DNA of 22,189 nt from Flavobacterium sp. (GCF_021151785.1 NZ_JAGKWP010000039.1:1-22189), one strand, 5' to 3'; shown: positions 15,797 through 22,189, counted from the stretch's first letter. Notes: generated by a model not told the origin, from the letters alone. Program-made: numbers and translations.

Positions 15797-15820
15797 GTCG
15801 ATTTGAATCTGTACCAATAA
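15786..15820 (+). repeat. 11-bp direct repeat at the end of the epimerase gene
   Basis: TGTACCAATAA occurs at 15786-15796, where it encodes the end of the protein and its stop, and again at 15810-15820, eight codons later in the same frame. It looks like a small local duplication. Confidence 0.7.
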
Positions 15821-15827
15821 AAAATAG

Positions 15828-15856
15828 TTGATTTTATAAAACTTAATGTAAATTTG
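15828..15856 (+). promoter_or_regulatory. Putative promoter of the DUF2461 gene
   Basis: TTG (15828-15830), then 18 bases, then TAAATTTG (15849-15856). This is a good match to the Bacteroidota pattern TTG-N19-TAnnTTTG. It is 24 bases before the ATG at 15881. Confidence 0.6.
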
Positions 15857-15880
15857 TGTAAATCATGTTAACAAATAACT

Positions 15881-16549
15881 ATGCTTACAAATTCCACTTT
15901 CGAATACTTAGATTTATTAAAGAAAAATAACAATCGTGACTGGTTTACAGAAAATAAAAAACGATTTGAGGTTGAAAATAAAAACGCCAAAAACTTTTTT
16001 ACGGAAGTATTAACGGATTTAGAAAAAATAGATAGTATTGAAAGGATGCAAGTTTTTAGAATTTATCGTGATGTTCGTTTTTCTAAAGATAAAACGCCTT
16101 ATAAAACACATTTTTCAGCCGGATTTACAAGAACTAAACCTTTGTTACGAGGCGGAATGTATTTACATATTGAAGACGGCGGTAGCTTTGTTGGTGGTGG
16201 TTTTTGGGAACCAAACAATGAAGATTTGTATCGTATTCGTAAAGAATTAGAATTAGATGCGTCTGATTTAAAAGAACTTTTGAATGATGAAAAATTCAAA
16301 TTTTATTTTAAAAATGGTTTAGAAGGAGAGGAATTAAAAACAGCACCAAAAGGTTTTGATAAAGCCCATCCAGATATTGACTTAATTCGAAAAAAACAAT
16401 TTTTACTAACTCGTCAATTTAGCAACAAAGAAGTTTTAGCACCTCAATTTAAGGAAGAAGTTATTGCTACATTTGCGGCTATGCGACCTTTTTTTGATTA
16501 TATGAGTGATGTGTTAACAACCGATTTAAATGGCGAAAGTCTTTATTAA
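15881..16549 (+). CDS. DUF2461 family protein
   Basis: 222-aa protein matching the DUF2461 (TIGR02453) family of unknown function. Recognisable family features are an N-terminal FLxxLKKNNNRDWF-like segment (here LDLLKKNNNRDWFTENKKRF), the FRIYRDVRFSKDKTPYKTHFSAGF block at about 61-83, a GGMYLHIE strand with GGGFWEP, and the C-terminal LLTRQFSNKE. There is no signal peptide or membrane helix, so it is probably cytoplasmic. It has its own likely promoter and converges on the ECF sigma operon with only 11 bases between stops. Function is unknown. Confidence 0.85.
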   Translation: MLTNSTFEYLDLLKKNNNRDWFTENKKRFEVENKNAKNFFTEVLTDLEKIDSIERMQVFRIYRDVRFSKDKTPYKTHFSAGFTRTKPLLRGGMYLHIEDGGSFVGGGFWEPNNEDLYRIRKELELDASDLKELLNDEKFKFYFKNGLEGEELKTAPKGFDKAHPDIDLIRKKQFLLTRQFSNKEVLAPQFKEEVIATFAAMRPFFDYMSDVLTTDLNGESLY

Positions 16550-16560
16550 AAGTTTTTGTT

Positions 16561-17010
16561 TTATCTTCTTGGAGGTGGTGGCGGACCTTTTCTATCTTTT
16601 AATTTTTCTAAAAGTTTTTTATGAAATTCATGTTCAATTTTTTGTAATTCCACTACTTTATCAGCACCAATAATTGGAATAAGTTCGGCTCTCATTTTCT
16701 TTTTAAGTGACATGATTTCTACTTCGGCAGCTTCTGCTTCTTCAATTTGTTTCAATGCTTCCTCATCTGATGCCTCTCTTTTTTGTAGACGTTGTCTTAG
16801 TTGGGTTTCTTTTAAATCCATGATTTTATCTTCATACTTATTGTAAACAGGCCAAAATTTTTCTGCTTGCTCAGAAGTTAAATTTAACTTTTGTGAAATA
16901 AAAGCAATTTTTAATGCTTTTATTTTTTCTTTTTTATCTCTAAATCCTTGTGAAAATCCAACAAAAGAGATTAAAAATAATAATAATAAAATATTTAATT
17001 TCGGTTTCAT
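16561..17010 (-). CDS. Periplasmic Spy/CpxP-like helical protein of the ECF sigma operon
   Basis: 149-aa secreted protein. The N-terminal signal peptide (about 1-21, ending GFSQG) is followed by an all-helical, highly charged region with coiled-coil character. LNLTSEQAEKFWPVYNKYEDKI at about 42-63 resembles the LTxxQ-type repeat of Spy/CpxP/CnrX-like periplasmic sensors and chaperones. The protein ends in the proline run GPPPPPRR. It is the third gene of the sigma / putative anti-sigma cluster, 27 bases after the preceding stop, which fits a sensor or stress-chaperone role for the ECF system. This is inferred from context; no ligand is evident and it has no Cys. Confidence 0.7.
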   Translation of the reverse strand: MKPKLNILLLLFLISFVGFSQGFRDKKEKIKALKIAFISQKLNLTSEQAEKFWPVYNKYEDKIMDLKETQLRQRLQKREASDEEALKQIEEAEAAEVEIMSLKKKMRAELIPIIGADKVVELQKIEHEFHKKLLEKLKDRKGPPPPPRR

Positions 17011-17037
17011 TTTACTTGTATTTATTGTTTAAATAAT

Positions 17038-17487
17038 TTATTTTAAATTATTGTATATTAATTCATTTTCTAAAGATTCTATATCTTCATTATCTAACAT
17101 AACACCTACTTCATATTCTGATAATTCATCTTTTTGTAATTCTAAATAATTTTGTGTTGCCCACTCAGTCTTTGTTATTTCTTCTGTGTGATAAAATAAT
17201 GGAAGCATTATAACAATCAATAAAATAGCGGCAATACTTGTTATCCAATACAATTTTGGCTTTAAAGAGATAATTTTAACTTCTTTATTATTAATTAATT
17301 GAAATAATTTATTCTCATTTTCAGAAAAATAATCTTCGGGAACCACAAAACCAGATTTTTTAGGTAGAATTGAAGAATGAAAATCTCCATTCCATTTTGA
17401 AAAAAGCTCAGAAGATAGATTTTCAAAATAATTCTCGGGTACTTTAAAACCTGTTTTAATTTTATTATTTTCTACTATTTTATTCAT
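17038..17487 (-). CDS. Putative single-TM anti-sigma factor
   Basis: 149-aa protein with one transmembrane helix (about 80-99), an N-terminal, probably cytoplasmic, part of about 79 residues, and a short acidic extracytoplasmic tail. The N-terminal part holds two copies of one motif, GFKVPENYFENLSSELF (13-29) and GFVVPEDYFSENENKLF (46-62). Position directly behind an ECF sigma gene plus this topology suggests it binds and inhibits the sigma factor. It lacks the zinc-binding HxxxCxxC of ZAS-type anti-sigmas, so the assignment is by context. A weak copy of the ECF promoter-like element lies just upstream, within the end of the sigma gene. Confidence 0.6.
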   Translation of the reverse strand: MNKIVENNKIKTGFKVPENYFENLSSELFSKWNGDFHSSILPKKSGFVVPEDYFSENENKLFQLINNKEVKIISLKPKLYWITSIAAILLIVIMLPLFYHTEEITKTEWATQNYLELQKDELSEYEVGVMLDNEDIESLENELIYNNLK

Positions 17488-17491
17488 GCTA

Positions 17492-17522
17492 ATTGGACTA
17501 TTCCTATTTTAAAAGGTTTAAT
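17492..17522 (-). promoter_or_regulatory. Third, weaker copy of the ECF-type element
   Basis: On the minus strand GATTAAACCTTTT (17511-17523 region, AAACC at 17515-17519) is followed, 16 bases after AAACC, by GTCCAAT (17492-17498). The GATTAA part is also the last codon and stop of the sigma gene. The -10 lies only four bases before the ATG at 17487, so a transcript would be nearly leaderless. That weakens the promoter reading. Confidence 0.4.
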
Positions 17523-18060
17523 CATTTTTTAAATATTCTTCAATTTTTTTAACGGCGTGATGGTAACTAGCTTTTAATGCACCTACACTAGTATCTAAAA
17601 TTTCACTCATGTTTTCATATTTCATTTCTTCAAAATATTTCATTTTAAATACTAATTGTTGTTTTTCAGGTAACGAAGCTATTGCTTTTTGTAGTTTTAA
17701 TTGAATAATATCACCCTCAAAATAAACATCACTTTCTAATTTATTGATTGATTTTTGTTGTAATTCCTCGTTAGAGATGCCTTGTTTTCTTGCACGCTGT
17801 TCAATAAATGTTAATGATTCATTAGTTGCAATTCTGTAAATCCATGAATATAATTTACTTTCTCCTTTAAAATTTTGAATATTTGAAAACACTTTAATAA
17901 AGGTATTTTGTAAAACATCATCTGCATCATCGTGATTTAAAACAATATTCCTAATATGATAATACAATGGCTTTTGATATTCATACACCAACTTTTTGAA
18001 GGCTTCATTTTGAGTCTTCGGATTGATTAATTGTGCAATAAATATTTTTTCGTCTTGCAA
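17518..18060 (-). CDS. ECF-family RNA polymerase sigma factor
   Basis: 180-aa extracytoplasmic-function sigma factor with only regions 2 and 4. Region 2 spans about 23-91, including DDADDVLQNTFIKVF (44-58) and the 2.4-like KLYSWIYRIATNESLTFIEQRAR. Region 4 spans about 122-178, with LPEKQQLVFKMKYFEEMKYENMSEIL and the helix-turn-helix segment VGALKASYHHAVKKI. It directs RNA polymerase to a specific promoter set. It is first in a three-gene cluster with a putative membrane anti-sigma and a periplasmic protein. The upstream element at 18080-18111 resembles the one before the cytochrome c peroxidase gene, suggesting positive autoregulation and a regulon that includes that gene. Confidence 0.92.
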   Translation of the reverse strand: MQDEKIFIAQLINPKTQNEAFKKLVYEYQKPLYYHIRNIVLNHDDADDVLQNTFIKVFSNIQNFKGESKLYSWIYRIATNESLTFIEQRARKQGISNEELQQKSINKLESDVYFEGDIIQLKLQKAIASLPEKQQLVFKMKYFEEMKYENMSEILDTSVGALKASYHHAVKKIEEYLKND

Positions 18061-18079
18061 AGTAAATTGTATTTATTCA

Positions 18080-18111
18080 ATAGACTAAAAATAAATAAAA
18101 AGGTTTAATCG
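18080..18111 (-). promoter_or_regulatory. Putative autoregulated ECF promoter of the sigma operon
   Basis: On the minus strand CGATTAAACCTTTT (18098-18111) and GTCTAT (18080-18085) are present, with AAACC at 18102-18106 and 16 bases between. The -10 is 20 bases from the sigma start codon. The 14-base upstream block is identical to that at 1409-1422. Confidence 0.65.
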
Positions 18112-18136
18112 AAGTCTTTTTTTATACAAAAAGATG

Positions 18137-18144
18137 TAGCTTTG
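18137..18144 (+). promoter_or_regulatory. Possible -7 promoter element of the HAD gene
   Basis: TAGCTTTG fits TAnnTTTG and lies 15 bases before ATG 18160. The -33 region is T-rich but lacks TTG. Confidence 0.4.
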
Positions 18145-18159
18145 TTCGAAATTCATTTT

Positions 18160-18795
18160 ATGATACATACTGTAATTTTTGATATGGATGGGGTGATTGT
18201 CGATACTGAACCTGTTCATCATTATGCTTACCACCAACACTTTGAATTGTTAAATATTGATGTTAATGCAGAATTGTATGCCTCTTTTACTGGAAACTCT
18301 ACTAAGAATGTGTATCAAAAATTAAAAGAACTATTTAAACTTGAAGCTGAAATTGAGGAATTAATAAAAGTTAAAAGAAATTTATTTAATGCTGCTTTTG
18401 ATACTAAAGAAGATTTATTTTTAATTGATGGCGTTGAAGAATTAATCCATCAATTTCATCATCAAGGCAAACAGATGATATTAGCCTCTTCAGCTTCAAA
18501 AGTAACTATTGAGCGAGTTTTTAATCGTTTTAATCTAAAACCTTATTTTACACATATAGTTTCAGGTGAGGATTTTCCTCAATCAAAACCTAATCCAGCT
18601 ATTTTTATTGAAGCTGTACGACTTTCAGGAGTAAAAAAGGAGCAATGTGTTGTAATTGAAGACAGTACGAATGGTATACAAGCGGCAAAATCGGCGGGCA
18701 TTTATTGCATTGGTTATAAAAGTAGAAATTCAAAAAACCAAGAGTATTTATTAGCAGACCAAATTATTGAACACTTTTCTGAAATACGTATCTAA
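18160..18795 (+). CDS. HAD-superfamily phosphatase, beta-phosphoglucomutase-like
   Basis: 211 aa from ATG 18160 (MIHTVIFDMDGVIVDTEP); a TTG at 18142 would only add residues overlapping the likely promoter. All four HAD motifs are present: DMDG with Asp8 and Asp10, the Ser motif LASSAS near 112-117, Lys in SKPNPAIF, and the acidic motif VIEDSTNGIQAAKSAG. A helical cap lies between motifs I and II (subfamily IA). Relatives include beta-phosphoglucomutases and small-metabolite phosphatases; the substrate cannot be told. It is divergent from the ECF sigma gene. Its stop overlaps that of the convergent photolyase-like gene. Confidence 0.87.
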   Translation: MIHTVIFDMDGVIVDTEPVHHYAYHQHFELLNIDVNAELYASFTGNSTKNVYQKLKELFKLEAEIEELIKVKRNLFNAAFDTKEDLFLIDGVEELIHQFHHQGKQMILASSASKVTIERVFNRFNLKPYFTHIVSGEDFPQSKPNPAIFIEAVRLSGVKKEQCVVIEDSTNGIQAAKSAGIYCIGYKSRNSKNQEYLLADQIIEHFSEIRI

Positions 18796-20252
18796 GCTTT
18801 TTTACTATCAGAAAATGTATGTGTTGCTAAAATTCTTGAACTATCTTTTTTAGCTTCATCAGATTTTTTGATATCCCAAAAAAAATTAGTTGCTTTTTTT
18901 CTTGCTTCATCAGGTATGATTATTGGTTTAGGATAAGTTAATCCTAAGTGAAAATCATATAATTGTTCTTCGATGGGTGTTATTTTCCAAGGCTCATGTA
19001 CTAATGAAGATGGAATATTATGCAATTCAGGCACCCATTTTCTGATAAAAACACCTTCTTCATCATGTTCGTATGAATTTTTAACAACATTATAAATTCT
19101 AATTGTATTAATGCCTGTTACGCCTGCTTGCATTTGTATTTGAGGATAATGGATACCAGGTTCAAAATCTAAAAATTGCTGAGCTAGATAATGAACACAA
19201 TCTTTCCAGGGTTGAAATAAATCATGAGTGAAAAAAGATACTACCAAAGCACGCATTCTAAAATTTAAATATCCTGTTTCTTTCAAGCAACGCATGCACG
19301 CATCAACAAGAGGAAAGCCAGTTTTACCTTCTTCCCATGCCTTTTGAAAAAAGAGATTTTTATGCTGTTGTAAGTTTCTATAAGCCTTATTAATAGCCTG
19401 GAATTCCATTTCTGGTTCCATTTCAAATTTTTGAATAAAATGTGCTTGCCATCTTAATCTTGATGCAAAATTATCAATTGCTCTTTTGTTTTTACCTTCT
19501 TGTCTTTTTTTCCAAGAAGCATGATAAATTTGTCTTATAGATAGATTTCCCCAAGTAATGTAAGGTGATAATCGACTACAACTTTTTCTTCCAAGCTCTG
19601 GTTTAGAAATATGTTTGGAATAATTTATTACACGTTCTTCAAGAAAGCTATTTAAGTATCTTAAGCCAGTTTTTGTACCCCCTTTTTGAAATAAGGAAGT
19701 TGAATTAGTTTTTAAATTCGGGATTGAAAAATAGTTTTCTAGCTGTTCGATTTCTGAATATTTAATAAAAGCTCTTGAATTGGTTGGTGCAGGTAGTACT
19801 TCACTTTCCATAAACGCATACCAATCATTCTTCCAAGTGTTTCTATTTCTTCTTCCTCTGAAAACGCCATTCCAAACATATTCATGCCAAATGATATGCT
19901 CACTTTTTAACCAGTTATTGATAATTTTATCTCTGTTATAAGTAATATTTATACCTGTCTCTTGGTGAGAAAATACTTTTTTGATAGGATGTAATTCATG
20001 CAATTTTTTAAATATGTCAATTGCTTTACCTTCAACAATTAAAATTTGGGTATGTAACTTTGATAATTCAATTTGTAATTCAATTAAAGATTGTTTAATG
20101 AAATCAAAATGTCTTTTGCTATAATGTGGATCATTGAATAATTCAGGTTCAAAGATGTAGAGTAATAGAATTTTCCCGCTACTATTTTGGGCTTCAAAAA
20201 GCGGTTGATGATCTTCTAATCTTAAATCTTTTTTTAACCAAACAACGTTCAT
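18792..20252 (-). CDS. Photolyase/cryptochrome-like FAD protein lacking most of the Trp triad
   Basis: 486-aa member of the DNA photolyase/cryptochrome family: an N-terminal antenna-type Rossmann domain (about 1-130, starting MNVVWLKKDLRLEDHQPLF) and a C-terminal FAD-binding helical domain (about 225-450). The FAD-near segment LNFRMRALVVSFF has Asn330 where E. coli PhrB has Asn341. The stretch EPGIHYPQIQMQAGVTG replaces the usual NxGxWQWAAxxG, so Ile372 and Met374 stand where E. coli has Trp382 and Trp384. Of the electron-transfer triad only the middle position (Trp349) appears kept. It starts one base inside the stop of the upstream photolyase gene (TAATG), so the two are co-translated. It could repair a different lesion or act as a photoreceptor. 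Confidence 0.8.
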   Translation of the reverse strand: MNVVWLKKDLRLEDHQPLFEAQNSSGKILLLYIFEPELFNDPHYSKRHFDFIKQSLIELQIELSKLHTQILIVEGKAIDIFKKLHELHPIKKVFSHQETGINITYNRDKIINNWLKSEHIIWHEYVWNGVFRGRRNRNTWKNDWYAFMESEVLPAPTNSRAFIKYSEIEQLENYFSIPNLKTNSTSLFQKGGTKTGLRYLNSFLEERVINYSKHISKPELGRKSCSRLSPYITWGNLSIRQIYHASWKKRQEGKNKRAIDNFASRLRWQAHFIQKFEMEPEMEFQAINKAYRNLQQHKNLFFQKAWEEGKTGFPLVDACMRCLKETGYLNFRMRALVVSFFTHDLFQPWKDCVHYLAQQFLDFEPGIHYPQIQMQAGVTGINTIRIYNVVKNSYEHDEEGVFIRKWVPELHNIPSSLVHEPWKITPIEEQLYDFHLGLTYPKPIIIPDEARKKATNFFWDIKKSDEAKKDSSRILATHTFSDSKKA

Positions 20253-21538
20253 TATCCTACAGCTTCTTTATAAGTTCTAAGACATTTTTCTCTTGCTATT
20301 TTATGTTCAACAATTGGTTTAGGGTAATATAAAGTTTCTAGTTCAGGTAGCCATTTTTTAATATATTTTAAATCCTTATCAAATTTTTTTATTTGCTCTG
20401 TAGGATTGAAAATTCTGAAATAAGGTGCAGCATCAACTCCACTACCAGCTGCCCACTGCCAATTCCCAACGTTACTAGCTTGTTCATAATCAAGAAGTTT
20501 TAATGCAAAATAGGCTTCGCCCCAACGCCAATCAATTAATAAATGCTTACAAAGAAAACTTGCAACAATCATTCTCACTCTATTATGCATATGCCCCGTA
20601 GCATTCAATTCACGCATTCCAGCATCAACAAATGGATAACCTGTTTTACCTTCGCACCATTTTTTGAACCATTCTTCATTATTATCCCACTGTATTCCTT
20701 CATATTTTTCTTTGAAAGATTTGGTTGTTGTATGTGGAAAATGCCAAAGTATTTGCATAAAAAATTCTCTCCAAATCAATTCATTCAAAAACGTTTCATT
20801 AGGAAAATTTAGAGCATATTTAACTAATTTACGGATGCTTATTGTTCCAAATCGTAAATGAATTCCTAATAGGGAAGTACCTTTAACTGATGGAAAGTTT
20901 CTAGTACTCTCATAATTTTTAACTAAGTTTTCTGAAATATCATAATTTTGAAGTTGTATTGTTGACTTTTCAAATCCTATATCATCTAAATCCAAAAAAG
21001 GATTATTATGTTGGATACATTTGGTTAATAATTTTTCAGAAGGATAGTGGATGATTTCAATTTTTTTAACTTTTTCTTTCCATTTTTTAGAATAGGGTGT
21101 ATAAACTACATAAGGACTGCCATCATCTTTGACAATATCCGACTTTTCAAAAATTACTTGATCCTTACAAGTTTTAAAGCTACAGTTTTTAGATTTTAAT
21201 AGTTCATTAATTGCTTTGTCTCTTTTTCTAGCAGCAGGTTCATAATCATGATTAGTATATACATTTTTAATATTATATTCTGAAGTTAATTGATTAAACA
21301 CTGTGATAGGATCACCATAGAAGACAGCTAAACTACTATTGTATTTTTCTAATTCCTTGTTGATTTTACTCAACTCTTTTTGTATGAAAGTAACACGAGC
21401 GTCATTTTTTGGTAAATGCTCTAAGATATTTTTATCAAAAATAAAAATAGGTAATACAGATTCATTTTCATTTAAAGCATGAAATAAAGCGGTATTATCC
21501 TCAATGCGTAAATCGCGTCTAAACCAAAAAACTGTCAT
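20252..21538 (-). CDS. phr: Class I CPD deoxyribodipyrimidine photolyase
   Basis: 428-aa flavoprotein that splits cyclobutane pyrimidine dimers with blue light. An N-terminal antenna domain (MTVFWFRRDLRIEDNTAL, about 1-125) is followed by the FAD domain. Hallmarks seen: IWREFF (255-260), EGKTGYPFVDAGMREL (296-311), MHNRVRMIVASF with Asn319, and NVGNWQWAAGSG (356-367). The full electron-transfer chain matches the E. coli residues: Trp284, Trp337 and Trp360 for Trp306, Trp359 and Trp382. Length is somewhat shorter than the usual 450-480, mainly in the N-terminal half. It is the middle gene of a three-gene unit, six bases after the SRPBCC gene. Antenna chromophore type is not determinable. Confidence 0.92.
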   Translation of the reverse strand: MTVFWFRRDLRIEDNTALFHALNENESVLPIFIFDKNILEHLPKNDARVTFIQKELSKINKELEKYNSSLAVFYGDPITVFNQLTSEYNIKNVYTNHDYEPAARKRDKAINELLKSKNCSFKTCKDQVIFEKSDIVKDDGSPYVVYTPYSKKWKEKVKKIEIIHYPSEKLLTKCIQHNNPFLDLDDIGFEKSTIQLQNYDISENLVKNYESTRNFPSVKGTSLLGIHLRFGTISIRKLVKYALNFPNETFLNELIWREFFMQILWHFPHTTTKSFKEKYEGIQWDNNEEWFKKWCEGKTGYPFVDAGMRELNATGHMHNRVRMIVASFLCKHLLIDWRWGEAYFALKLLDYEQASNVGNWQWAAGSGVDAAPYFRIFNPTEQIKKFDKDLKYIKKWLPELETLYYPKPIVEHKIAREKCLRTYKEAVG

Positions 21539-21544
21539 TTTATA

Positions 21545-22009
21545 TTATTTAAAATCACCAAAAATTTCAATTAATTTTTTTCTTCTGTATGCAAAAATTT
21601 CATCTAATTTTGGTTTTACTATTATTGGATGAACCAGTTGTCCAACTATCCCAAAGGGTACTTTATAATCAATAATATCTTCCATTTCTACACCCCCCTC
21701 AATTTCTTTAATAAAATGTTTATGATGCCAAAGATTATAAGGTCCAAAACGTTGTTCATCAACAAAATATTCATGATCTACTACATGTGTTATTTCTGTA
21801 ACCCATTTGGTTTTTATTCCAAAAATTGGAGTTACTATGTATTGAATGATTTGACCTGGAAACATTTTTCTGTCTGCACCACTTAAAATATCAAAACTCA
21901 TATAATCTGGTGTGATTGTTTTTAAGTTTTTGGGATCAGAAAGAAAATCCCAAGCTTCTTTCTTAGTAATAGGTAGGTTTTGTTTGGTATGTAAACGATA
22001 TATTTTCAT
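21545..22009 (-). CDS. SRPBCC-family ligand-binding protein linked to photolyases
   Basis: 154 aa from ATG 22009 (MKIYRLHTKQNLPITKKEAWDFLSDPKNL), an N-terminus typical of this family in flavobacteria. An in-frame ATG at 22111 would add 34 residues with a hydrophobic stretch, but it would read through a hairpin and looks non-conserved. The START/SRPBCC fold provides a hydrophobic cavity for a ligand; the ITPDYMSFDILSG, WVTEITHV and QRFGPYNLWHHKHF segments are characteristic. Relatives are sometimes called cell division inhibitor or polyketide cyclase-like, without good evidence. It is co-transcribed with the photolyase genes downstream. The ligand and role are unknown. Confidence 0.75.
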   Translation of the reverse strand: MKIYRLHTKQNLPITKKEAWDFLSDPKNLKTITPDYMSFDILSGADRKMFPGQIIQYIVTPIFGIKTKWVTEITHVVDHEYFVDEQRFGPYNLWHHKHFIKEIEGGVEMEDIIDYKVPFGIVGQLVHPIIVKPKLDEIFAYRRKKLIEIFGDFK

Positions 22010-22025
22010 AATTAAAATAGTAAAG

Positions 22026-22060
22026 AAAACCACAAGTGAAATGAAAACACTCATGGTTTT
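22026..22060 (-). other. Imperfect hairpin in front of the SRPBCC-photolyase genes
   Basis: On the minus strand, AAAACCA-TG-AGTG pairs with CACT-TG-TGGTTTT around a 9-base loop, with one 2x2 internal loop, followed by a T-rich stretch. It sits 16 bases before the ATG at 22009. It could be a leader structure, an attenuator, or the terminator of a gene further right. Confidence 0.45.
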
Positions 22061-22080
22061 CTGATTATAGCAATTTTTTA

Positions 22081-22113
22081 CGAAGATAAAAATTTGTTTA
22101 ACAAAAAACAAAA
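22081..22113 (-). promoter_or_regulatory. Possible promoter of the SRPBCC-photolyase unit
   Basis: On the minus strand TTTTG (22109-22113) is followed after 20 bases by TATCTTCG (22081-22088), one mismatch from TAnnTTTG. The leader would include the hairpin at 22026-22060. The surrounding region is extremely AT-rich, so chance matches are likely. Confidence 0.3.
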
Positions 22114-22189
22114 AAAAATAAACAAAATAATTATAGCTTAATAAATAAATCTTATTGGATTTTTTATAATTATCTTAACACAAGGAGAG

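Noticed and set aside
22010..22111. Longer SRPBCC protein with an N-terminal hydrophobic segment
   Set aside because: The added stretch reads through a hairpin and possible promoter, and the family normally begins at MKIYRLHTKQ; the membrane-like stretch is what AT-rich DNA readily encodes.
22138..22188. Possible C-terminal end of a minus-strand gene at the right edge (about 16 codons open before TAA)
   Set aside because: Too short to separate from chance in such AT-rich sequence; no recognisable family signature.

Overview
The window reads as a chromosomal stretch of a Flavobacteriaceae-type member of Bacteroidota. It is very AT-rich. Shine-Dalgarno sequences are mostly absent upstream of starts, and several starts are preceded by the Bacteroidota-type -7 element TAnnTTTG. 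The protein families are typical of flavobacteria. There are no tRNA or rRNA genes, insertion sequences, CRISPR arrays or clear prophage genes. Coding density is high, and every non-coding gap is shorter than 300 bases.

Layout. (1) 1-1364: the 3' end of an unidentified membrane-protein gene (+) converges on a di-haem cytochrome c peroxidase lipoprotein gene (-), with a shared bidirectional terminator between them. (2) 1530-4327: fabG followed by a membrane-anchored VWA-fold protein (+). (3) 4324-6426: an LTA-synthase-type membrane sulfatase (-), whose stop overlaps that of the VWA gene. (4) 6469-6969: a small His-rich four-helix membrane protein (+). (5) 7018-14274: a complete histidine operon hisG-D-C-B-H-A-F-IE, mostly with overlapping or nearly abutting genes. 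It is preceded by an 18-residue leader peptide with a run of five His codons and by mutually exclusive antiterminator and terminator hairpins, so it looks like a classical his attenuator. (6) 14352-16549: an acyl-CoA thioesterase, an Ala-Glu-type dipeptide epimerase and a DUF2461 protein (+). (7) 16561-18060: an ECF sigma factor, a single-TM putative anti-sigma factor and a periplasmic Spy/CpxP-like protein (-). (8) 18160-18795: a HAD phosphatase/mutase (+). (9) 18792-22009: an SRPBCC protein, a class I photolyase and a second photolyase/cryptochrome-like protein, in that transcription order (-).

How the parts connect. The histidine genes form one pathway under one attenuator. The ECF sigma operon and the distant cytochrome c peroxidase gene share a near-identical upstream element: GATTAAACCTTTT, with exactly 16 bases between AAACC and GTC. 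A third, weaker copy lies in front of the putative anti-sigma gene. The simplest reading is an autoregulated ECF system whose regulon includes the haem peroxidase. The photolyase pair is a light-dependent DNA repair or sensing unit; its second member lacks two of the three electron-transfer tryptophans that the first retains.

Start corrections made from sequence: hisG at 7235 (an upstream start would lie inside the attenuator terminator), hisD at 8109, hisIE at 13675, the HAD gene at 18160 and the SRPBCC gene at 22009.
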